From Duganella sp. SG902 (GTDB lineage Bacteria; Pseudomonadota; Gammaproteobacteria; Burkholderiales; Burkholderiaceae_D): DNA of 64,000 nucleotides. A model generated the notes under the pieces. That model made no database searches and had not been told where the DNA came from. It saw only the letters and a list, made by a program, of their open reading frames with translations. Below, in pieces: positions 45,316 to 51,870 of the stretch. Every line of letters begins with the position of its first letter. Within the stretch, counting starts at the first letter, position 1. Location: contig NZ_JABMJK010000003.1 in the NCBI RefSeq assembly GCF_013376005.1, positions 124,001 to 188,000 of the forward strand. The letters run 5' to 3'. The translations under genes and the position numbers were made by a program.

Positions 45316-46824
45316 ATGCGCGACACGAACAATCGCCACCCCGTCCGCCGCGTCGTCATCTGCGGCGGCGGCACGGCCGGCTGGATGGCCGCCGCCGGCG
45401 TATCCAAGGTGCTGGGCAAGCAGCTCGACATCAAGCTCGTCGAGTCGGAGGAGATCGGCACCGTGGGGGTGGGCGAAGCCACCATCCCCACCCTGATGAA
45501 CTTCCACAACGTGCTCGAGATCAACGAGCAGGAATTCATGGCCGAGACCCAGGCCACCTTCAAGCTGGGCATCAGCTTCGAGGGCTGGCGCAACGTCAAG
45601 GAGGACTACATCCACTCGTTCGGCACCACCGGGATCGACCACTGGACCGCCGGCTTCCAGCACTTCTGGCACAAGGGCGTGGAGCGCGGCCTGGCCAGCG
45701 ACTACGGCGACTACTGCCTGGAGCTGAAGGCCTCGCTGGAGAACCGCTTCGCCCACCTGCCCAACAACGGCATGAACTACGCCTACCACCTCGACGCCGG
45801 CCGCTACGCCAAGTACCTGCGCCGCCTGAGCGAGGCGCGCGGCGTGCGCCGCATCGAGGGCAAGATCGTCAGCTACGCCAAGCACGACAACGGCGACGTG
45901 CGCTCGATCACGCTGGCCAACGGCGATGAGATCGAGGGCGACCTGTTCATCGACTGCACCGGCTTCCGCGCGCTGCTGATCGGCGAGGCCATGCAGGAGG
46001 AGGTGGAGGACTGGTCGCAATGGCTGTTCTGCGACCGCGCCATCGCGGTGCAGACCAGCTCGGTGGGCGACGCGGTGCCGCTGACGCGCTCGATGGCGCA
46101 CCAGGCCGGCTGGCAGTGGCGCATCCCGCTGCAGCACCGGGTCGGCAACGGCATCGTGTATTCGAGCCGCCACCTGGACGACGACGCCGCGCGCAAGCAG
46201 TTGCTGGCCAACGTGGAGGGCAAGACGCTGATCGAGCCGCGCGTGATCAAGTTCAAGCCCTGCCAGCGGCGCCGCACCTGGAAGGGCAATGTGGTGGCGA
46301 TCGGCCTGTCGAGCGGCTTCCTGGAGCCGATCGAGTCGACCAGCATCCACCTGATCCAGCGCAGCGTGATCCGGCTGATGCAGTCGTTCCCGTCGGATGG
46401 CATCCAGCAGGTCGACATCGACGAGTACAACTTCCAGTGCAACAACGAGATCAACCACATCCGCGATTTCATCATCCTGCACTACCACGTCAACAACCGC
46501 ACCGATTCGCAGTTCTGGATCGACGCGCGCGAGATGAGCATCCCGGCCTCGCTGCGGCACCGCATCGAGCTGTTCAAGGAAACCGGGCGCGTGTTCCGCA
46601 TCCCGAACGAGCTGTTCGCGGAGAACTCGTGGATCCAGGTGATGCTGGGCCAGGGCATCATGCCGAAGTCGCACCACCAGACCGCCGACCTGATGGGCGA
46701 CGAGGAATTGCGCGCCTTCCTGGGCGGCATCAAGGGCCGCATCGACCGCACCGTGGTGCAGCTGCCGACCCATCAGGCCTACGTGGAGCGCTACTGCGGC
46801 CGGCCGGACGCCAAGGCCGCTTAA
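45316..46824 (+). CDS. Tryptophan-halogenase-family flavoprotein, canonical motifs
   Basis: This 502-aa protein has VICGGGTAGWMAAAG (FAD), GVGEATIPTL, catalytic-type Lys83 in QATFKLGISFEGW, the full motif AGWQWRIPLQHR (WxWxIP, which in the family guards against monooxygenase activity) and GLSSGFLEPIEST. All residues I know to be needed for flavin-dependent halogenation are present. It is more standard than the paralogue at 42044. Ribosome site AAAGGAG. The stop overlaps the convergent RHH/RAMA-like gene by 4 bases. No flavin reductase lies in the locus. Confidence 0.88.
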   Translation: MRDTNNRHPVRRVVICGGGTAGWMAAAGVSKVLGKQLDIKLVESEEIGTVGVGEATIPTLMNFHNVLEINEQEFMAETQATFKLGISFEGWRNVKEDYIHSFGTTGIDHWTAGFQHFWHKGVERGLASDYGDYCLELKASLENRFAHLPNNGMNYAYHLDAGRYAKYLRRLSEARGVRRIEGKIVSYAKHDNGDVRSITLANGDEIEGDLFIDCTGFRALLIGEAMQEEVEDWSQWLFCDRAIAVQTSSVGDAVPLTRSMAHQAGWQWRIPLQHRVGNGIVYSSRHLDDDAARKQLLANVEGKTLIEPRVIKFKPCQRRRTWKGNVVAIGLSSGFLEPIESTSIHLIQRSVIRLMQSFPSDGIQQVDIDEYNFQCNNEINHIRDFIILHYHVNNRTDSQFWIDAREMSIPASLRHRIELFKETGRVFRIPNELFAENSWIQVMLGQGIMPKSHHQTADLMGDEELRAFLGGIKGRIDRTVVQLPTHQAYVERYCGRPDAKAA

Positions 46825-47477
46825 TCGAAGGCCACGTCCTCGAGACGGTAGCGGTATTTGCGACGCTCCGGCAAGTCCCAACCTTCGCCGGGCGTCACAT
46901 GGCGCGGCGCGGCCGGCGCCGCCGGCGGCTCAGGCCGCGATGGCGCCGGCTGGCTCGCCCGCACCTGGGCCTGCAAGGCCGACAGCAAGGCGCCGACCGT
47001 GGTGTCCGCCAACGAGGCTTCGGCGCCGCCCGCGGTGACGGGTGGCTGTGTGACCTGCCGGGCCAGTTCCAGGCGCAAGCGGTGCGCCATCTTGAACTGT
47101 TTGTCGCCAGGACGGCGAACCGACAAATCCATCCACGCATTGCGCATGCTGCGCGCGAACGACTGCGCGAGCTGGTTCGGGGTCACCGCTTTGCCCTTGT
47201 GAATGATTTCATCGCCAACGACGCGCGCGTAGTTGTGTTCGCCATAGCTCCATGAGCGAATCTCCGTGCCTTCCGGCAGGAACAGCGATTTCCATTGATA
47301 GCCGCGCACGCTGGCGGGATCGCAGTTTTTTGCGAGCTGCGATTGTTCGCGCAGCCACAGCACGATGGCGCTGTTGACCGCCTCCGATACATCCTGCGCG
47401 CCACCGCGAATTTTTAGATGAGAAATCAGCTGGAGCAGGAGATCGGTGTCTACCTGCAGGGTCATTGTGGATTTCAT
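46821..47477 (-). CDS. RHH-like plus RAMA-like domain protein
   Basis: This 218-aa protein has an N-terminal region like a ribbon-helix-helix domain (MTLQVDTDLLLQLISHL..., about residues 5-50), then a segment resembling the RAMA domain (LPEGTEIRSWSYGEHNYARV, VGDEIIHKGKAVTPNQLAQS, MRNAWMDLSVRRPGD; about 66-128), then a disordered Ala/Pro-rich linker (about 150-195) and a basic tail. RAMA is a predicted modified-DNA-binding module found with restriction systems; this assignment is from pattern only. It is single, convergent with the halogenase-like gene. The 5' flank is unusually A-rich. Confidence 0.55.
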   Translation of the reverse strand: MKSTMTLQVDTDLLLQLISHLKIRGGAQDVSEAVNSAIVLWLREQSQLAKNCDPASVRGYQWKSLFLPEGTEIRSWSYGEHNYARVVGDEIIHKGKAVTPNQLAQSFARSMRNAWMDLSVRRPGDKQFKMAHRLRLELARQVTQPPVTAGGAEASLADTTVGALLSALQAQVRASQPAPSRPEPPAAPAAPRHVTPGEGWDLPERRKYRYRLEDVAFD

Positions 47478-47692
47478 TCGATTTTTCCTTCTGCTTTTCT
47501 CTATTTAGACCTGCAAACTTCTGCAAAGTTCAAAGCAGAGGAAATCAGAAAAAAACAGAGAAAAACAGAAGACAAAATAGAAGCTTCGCCACAAGGGAAT
47601 GGCAGACCCACCCCCTCCCCCTATTCTGTTGGCAATTTTCCGCCTGTTCCCGCCGCGCCACACTCTGTAGAAATAATTATCATTCTGGGATT
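47478..47692. other. A-rich gap without a gene
   Basis: These 215 bases carry an A-rich block (about 47515-47590, repeated CAGA-AAA motifs) unlike the GC-rich surroundings, then a more balanced stretch. It includes the promoter region of the RHH-like gene. No supported gene. Confidence 0.5.
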
Positions 47693-48003
47693 TTGCAAGC
47701 CTTCAAGCTGCCGCAGAACACGCCGCTGGCCGAGCGGGTGCGGGTGCAGACCCTGGGCAGGAAATCCTGCGCTCCAAATCGCTGGACCGCGACAGCTACG
47801 ACGCCGGCGACTGGTTCAGCAAGCTCGACTACAGCTACCAGGCCAACGACTTCGGCGTCGGCCTGCCGCTGGCGGCGGTCAATGCCGGCAACTGGCCGCT
47901 GATGGCGCCCATCCTGGCCAATCCGCTGATCAAGTCCGACACCGTGGCCATCGTCGGCGCGCGCGACGCCCTGCGCGAGCTGCTGGCCGGCGGGGACGAC
48001 TGA
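47693..48003 (+). pseudogene. Pullulanase (alpha-1,6-glucosidase) fragment
   Basis: Two short frames recall the catalytic-domain end of TIGR02103-type pullulanases. The first reads [20 protein letters not shown] (47693-47752) and then LG (to 47758). The second, in a different frame from 47758, reads [20 protein letters not shown], then [20 protein letters not shown] and [12 protein letters not shown], ending at a stop at 48003. Between LG and QEIL the usual 'ALGQGVPFFHAG' segment is missing. Neither the N-terminal modules nor the rest of the C terminus are present. It is a remnant of an alpha-glucan debranching enzyme. Confidence 0.75.
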
Positions 48004-48025
48004 GCCGGCGCCCGCTTCGCGCGAC

Positions 48026-48054
48026 TTGGACATCGCCGGGGAATTGGTTATAGT
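48026..48054 (+). promoter_or_regulatory. Sigma-70 promoter of the PsiF-repeat gene
   Basis: TTGGAC (48026-48031) and TATAGT (48049-48054) with a 17-base spacer, 47 bases upstream of the start codon. No Pho-box-like direct repeat is visible around it. Confidence 0.65.
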
Positions 48055-48101
48055 GGGCCGGTGGCAACATTGCCGCGCCCACCACACCTGCGAGGAAATC
48101 C

Positions 48102-48389
48102 ATGAAAACACTGTTCATAGCCAGCCTGATCCTGTCCCTGAGCGGCGCCGTGTACGCGGCCGAGCCGACCGCGCAGCAGAACAAGATGAAAACCTGCAAC
48201 GCCGACGCCGCCGGCAAGAAGGGCGACGAGCGCAAGGCCTTCATGAAGGAGTGCCTGAGCGCCAAGCCGGCCGCCGAGGCGCCCAAGCTGACCCAGCAGG
48301 ACAAGATGAAGAAATGCAACGCCGACGCCACCGGCAAGAAGGGCGATGAGCGCAAGGCCTTCATGAAGGAATGCCTGAGCAACAAATAA
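48102..48389 (+). CDS. Exported PsiF-repeat protein
   Basis: This 95-aa protein has a Sec signal peptide (MKTLFIASLILSLSGAVYA) and two PsiF repeats (residues about 27-53 and 64-93), each with K-M-K-x-C-N-A-D-A-x-G-K-K-G-D-E-R-K-A-F-M-K-E-C-L-S. The two Cys per repeat probably form disulphides. The repeats are nearly identical at DNA level too, which suggests a recent internal duplication. PsiF is phosphate-starvation-inducible in E. coli with no known activity. Own promoter and terminator. Confidence 0.9.
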   Translation: MKTLFIASLILSLSGAVYAAEPTAQQNKMKTCNADAAGKKGDERKAFMKECLSAKPAAEAPKLTQQDKMKKCNADATGKKGDERKAFMKECLSNK

Positions 48390-48408
48390 GCCGCGCCCGC
48401 GCCGCCCG

Positions 48409-48432
48409 CCGCCCGCCCGGGCGGTTTTTTTT
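48409..48432 (+). terminator. Intrinsic terminator of the PsiF-repeat gene
   Basis: Stem CCGCCC/GGGCGG with a 4-base loop followed by eight T, 19 bases after the stop. Confidence 0.9.
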
Positions 48433-48503
48433 CGCCCGAATAAAGTGTCTCCGTGGGCACATTAATTGCTTTAAAACTATTCCTTTGTGACGGGCGCAAT
48501 GTA

Positions 48504-51035
48504 ATGACCACTTACCCTCAAGCCGATTCGGGCAGCTTCCTACCCCACATGCCCGACGTCGCCCGCTGCGAGCTGTCGCTGCGGGAACTCAACCAGATGT
48601 GGCGCCTGATCGAGGCCTCCGCCAAGATGAACTGCCCGGCCGAGGCGCGCCTGCTGCTGCCGGCCATGGTGGCCACGCGCACCGGTTTCGCGCACCTGGA
48701 ACAGGCGCTGGTGTCCAACCTGGTGCAGGAAAAGCTGCGCCACGTGCTGGCCGACCTCGGCACCCAGGCGCGCTACGCGATCGACATCCTGGTGCGCAAC
48801 CTGTACGAGCGCACCGCCGATGTCGGCTTCCTGGCCACCGACCTCGCGCTGTGCCGCTTCGTCGCCGGCCTCGACGACGACCAGCAGGCCGCGCGCCAGC
48901 GCCTGGCCGACTACCGCGACAAGTACACCGTCTACGACCAGATCCTGCTGCTCGACACCGCGGGCCGGGTGCTGGTCCAGGCCGACCCGGCCACCCCGGT
49001 CGGCCACAGCCGCGACCCGCTGCTGGCGGCCACCCTGGCCGCCGACGGCTACGTCGAGACCTTCCGCGCCACCGACCTGCGCCCGGGCCAGCCGCGCGCG
49101 CTGGTGTACTCGCACCGCATGGCGCACCCGGACAGCGGCGCCCCGGCCGGCGTGCTGTGCCTGTGCTTCCACTTCGAGCAGGAGCTGGACGCCATCTTCG
49201 CCGCCTACCGCGATCCCTCGCAGCGCGCCAACATGCTGCTGCTGGACGCCGACGACCGCGTGATCAGCAGCGCCGACCCGCTGTGGATCCCGCCCGGCGC
49301 GCGCGTGCCGACCAACGCCGACGGCCAGCCGCGGCCGCTGATGTTCGGCGGCCGCGAATACCTGGTGCGCACCTGCGGCGCGGCCGGCTACCAGGGCTAC
49401 CCGGGCCCGCCCGGCTGGAAGGCGCAGCTGATGGCGCCGCTCGAGCTGGCCTTCCGCGGCCACGGCGCGCAGGCGCTGGCGGGCGTCGCGCCGGAGCTGA
49501 TGCGCGGCCTGCTGGCGCACGCGCAGGCGTTCAGCCCGGCGCTGCATGAGCTGATGGGCGCGGTCACGCGCACCACCCGCACCATCGAGCGCATCGTCTG
49601 GAACGGCAAGGTCACCAGCGCCGCCAACCACCACGCCGACGGCGCCGACGGCCAGCTCAACACCGTGCTCGACCAGATCACCGAGACCGGCCAGCGCAGC
49701 GACGCCGTGTTCTCGCGCGCGATCGAGGACCTGTACCAGACCGTGCTGGCGTCCAGCCTGGGCGAGGCCGGCATGACCGCGCGGCTGCTGGTCGACCTGC
49801 TCGACCGCAACCTGTACGAGCGCGCCAACGATTGCCGCTGGTGGGCGCTGTCGGCGCCGCTGCGCGAGGGCCTGGCGCGGCCGTCGGCGCCGGGCGCGCG
49901 CGCCATGGGCGCGCTGCTCAACCACATCAACCGCCTGTACACGGTGTACGCGCGCCTGGTGGTGTACGACCGCGGCGGGCGCGTGGTCGCCTGCAGCGGC
50001 GACGACGCCCCGCTCGGCCAGCACATCGGCGCCGACACGCTGGCGCGCGTGGTGGCGCTGCGCGACCCGCTGGCGCACCACCCCGAGCCGTTCGGCCCGT
50101 CCCCCTTCTATGGCGGCCAGGCCACCTACACCTACCACGCGGCGATCCGCGCGCCCGGCGCCGGCGGCGCCGTGCTCGGCGGCATCGGCATCGTGTTCGA
50201 CGCCGCGCCCGAGCTGCGCAACATGCTGCTCAGCGGGGTGGCCGGGCGCGCCCACCTGCGCGCCTGCTTCGTCACGCCGGACGGCCGCGTCGTCGCCGGC
50301 ACCGACCCGGCCCACCGGCCCGGCGCGACGCTGGCGCTGGAACCGGGCCTGCTGGCCGAGGCCGCCAACAACGACGGCGCCAGCGTCACCCGCATCGTGC
50401 GCCACGACGGCCAGTACCTGATCGCCGCCTGCGCCCGCGCGGCCGGCTACCGCGAGTTCCGCGCCGCCGACGGCGTCGAGCAGCCGGTGCTGGCGCTGCT
50501 GCTGCAGGCGTTCGGCGCGGCGCCGGAGGCGGCCGCGCCGGCGCCGCGCGCCGGCGTGGCCATCGAGCGCGCCGGCGACGCCCCCGACGGCGGCCCCGAC
50601 TTCGCCATCTTCCACGCCGGCGGCGCCCTGATGGCGCTGCGCGCGGCCCACATCCAGGAGGCGCTGCCGGCCGCGCGCGTGCAGCGCACCGCCAGCGCCG
50701 CCCACCCGGCCCGCGTCGGCATGCTGGACGTGGCGCCGGCCGGCGGCGGCCAGCGCTGCGTGTGGGTGTTCGACCTGGCGCTGCTGGTCGGCGGCCGGCC
50801 CGGCGTGATCGGCGACGACAGCCAGGTGATGCTGGTGCGCCACGCCGACGGCGTGCTCGGCCTGCTGGTCGACGACCTGCACTCGGTGCGGCGCTTCGAC
50901 GCCGCCGACCTGACCGACTCGCCGCTGAGCGGCGCGCGCGCGGCGCTGGCGCCGCGCCTGATCCAGGCCAACCAGGGCCGGCTGCTGATCGAGGAGCTGT
51001 GCGTCGAGCGCCTGCTGGCGCGGCTGCGGGCGTAG
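48504..51035 (+). CDS. Soluble double-Cache protein with C-terminal CheW domain
   Basis: This protein of about 843 aa has two related sensor halves, each with a helix ending in NLYERTADVGFLATD (about residue 100) or NLYERANDCRWWALS (about 440) followed by a Cache-like domain (YTVYDQILLLDTAGRVLV; YTVYARLVVYDRGGRVVA). A CheW-like domain ends the chain (about 685-840; FAIFHAGGALMALRAAHIQE, VLGLLVDDLHSVRRF). No signal peptide or membrane helix is seen, so the Cache domains appear cytoplasmic. The ATG at 48504 is chosen over a GTG at 48453; neither has a clear ribosome site. No other chemotaxis genes are adjacent. Confidence 0.8.
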   Translation: MTTYPQADSGSFLPHMPDVARCELSLRELNQMWRLIEASAKMNCPAEARLLLPAMVATRTGFAHLEQALVSNLVQEKLRHVLADLGTQARYAIDILVRNLYERTADVGFLATDLALCRFVAGLDDDQQAARQRLADYRDKYTVYDQILLLDTAGRVLVQADPATPVGHSRDPLLAATLAADGYVETFRATDLRPGQPRALVYSHRMAHPDSGAPAGVLCLCFHFEQELDAIFAAYRDPSQRANMLLLDADDRVISSADPLWIPPGARVPTNADGQPRPLMFGGREYLVRTCGAAGYQGYPGPPGWKAQLMAPLELAFRGHGAQALAGVAPELMRGLLAHAQAFSPALHELMGAVTRTTRTIERIVWNGKVTSAANHHADGADGQLNTVLDQITETGQRSDAVFSRAIEDLYQTVLASSLGEAGMTARLLVDLLDRNLYERANDCRWWALSAPLREGLARPSAPGARAMGALLNHINRLYTVYARLVVYDRGGRVVACSGDDAPLGQHIGADTLARVVALRDPLAHHPEPFGPSPFYGGQATYTYHAAIRAPGAGGAVLGGIGIVFDAAPELRNMLLSGVAGRAHLRACFVTPDGRVVAGTDPAHRPGATLALEPGLLAEAANNDGASVTRIVRHDGQYLIAACARAAGYREFRAADGVEQPVLALLLQAFGAAPEAAAPAPRAGVAIERAGDAPDGGPDFAIFHAGGALMALRAAHIQEALPAARVQRTASAAHPARVGMLDVAPAGGGQRCVWVFDLALLVGGRPGVIGDDSQVMLVRHADGVLGLLVDDLHSVRRFDAADLTDSPLSGARAALAPRLIQANQGRLLIEELCVERLLARLRA

Positions 51036-51150
51036 CCGGGGCGCAACACAGGCCCCGATTCGCGCCGTTCATCGCAAACCTGTCGGCAGGGGACCACAAG
51101 TTCAGTAAAATTAACATTGTCGATTTTGTTAACCTTACCGAGGAATTCCC

Positions 51151-51783
51151 ATGCGCCGTACCGCCGCCGCCGTCCTGATCCCCGCCCTGCTGGCCCTGGG
51201 CGCCAGCGCCCACGCCGCCGAGTCCACGCGCTCGCTGCCGGGCTTCATCGCCATCAACGCCAAGGGCGCGTTCGCGCTCAGGGTGGAGGTCGGCAAGGCG
51301 CAGTCGGTGGTGGTCAGCGGCGAGGACAAGTTCGTCAGCCTGCTGAGGACCGAGGTGGTCGACAACGAGCTGCAGATCGTGCTGCCGGAAAAGCAGTTCA
51401 GCTCGTCCAAGGGCGCGCCCACCATCAGCATCACGCTGCCCTCGCTGAGCCGGGTCAAGGTGGAGGGCGCCGGCGAGACCCTGCTCAACAAGGTCGACGG
51501 CGACCGCCTCGACATCAGCTACCTGGGCGCCGGCCACCTGGCCGCCAACGGCAAGGTCAAGTACCTGCGCCTGAACGCCAAGGGCGTGGGCGAGGTCGAC
51601 ACGCGCCAGCTGCGGGCCGAGCGCGTCGACGTCCAGTTCGAGGGCGTCGGCAACGTCAGCGTGTACGCCACCGAGCTGCTCAACGCGGTGGCCAAGGGCA
51701 TCGGCGGCCTGACCTATTACGGCCACCCGAAGCGGGTCAACAAGGACGTGGCCGGCATCGGCAACGTCAAGGCTGGTGACTGA
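51151..51783 (+). CDS. Exported GIN-domain (DUF2807) protein
   Basis: This 210-aa protein has a Sec signal peptide (to about AHAAE) and a DUF2807/'head GIN' right-handed beta-helix-like domain (about residues 30-205; FIAINAKGAFALRVEVG, SVVVSGEDKFVSLLRTEV, ITLPSLSRVKVEGAGE). Each turn carries a short GxGxL/V pattern. Function is unknown; relatives are envelope proteins. The ribosome site GAGGAA precedes the ATG. A GGDEF-EAL gene follows after about 90 bases on the same strand. Confidence 0.87.
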   Translation: MRRTAAAVLIPALLALGASAHAAESTRSLPGFIAINAKGAFALRVEVGKAQSVVVSGEDKFVSLLRTEVVDNELQIVLPEKQFSSSKGAPTISITLPSLSRVKVEGAGETLLNKVDGDRLDISYLGAGHLAANGKVKYLRLNAKGVGEVDTRQLRAERVDVQFEGVGNVSVYATELLNAVAKGIGGLTYYGHPKRVNKDVAGIGNVKAGD

Positions 51784-51870
51784 AAGCAATAATTGCCGCG
51801 GTGACACGAGCGGCGATTGCGGTTACCATCGGAACACCACGCAACCGCTACGCCTGAGGAGGTTCCCCCC

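Noticed and set aside
47667..47690. Possible Fur box (AATAATTATCATT)
   Set aside because: Only a partial match to the 19-bp consensus, and next to a pseudogene with no iron gene downstream.
47418..47902. Small plus-strand genes upstream of the PsiF gene
   Set aside because: The frames mix A-rich non-coding sequence with the pullulanase fragment and have no coherent start; the fragment is treated as a pseudogene.
48003..48101. Pho box upstream of the PsiF-repeat gene
   Set aside because: No CTGTCAT-like direct repeats spaced by 4 bases are visible.
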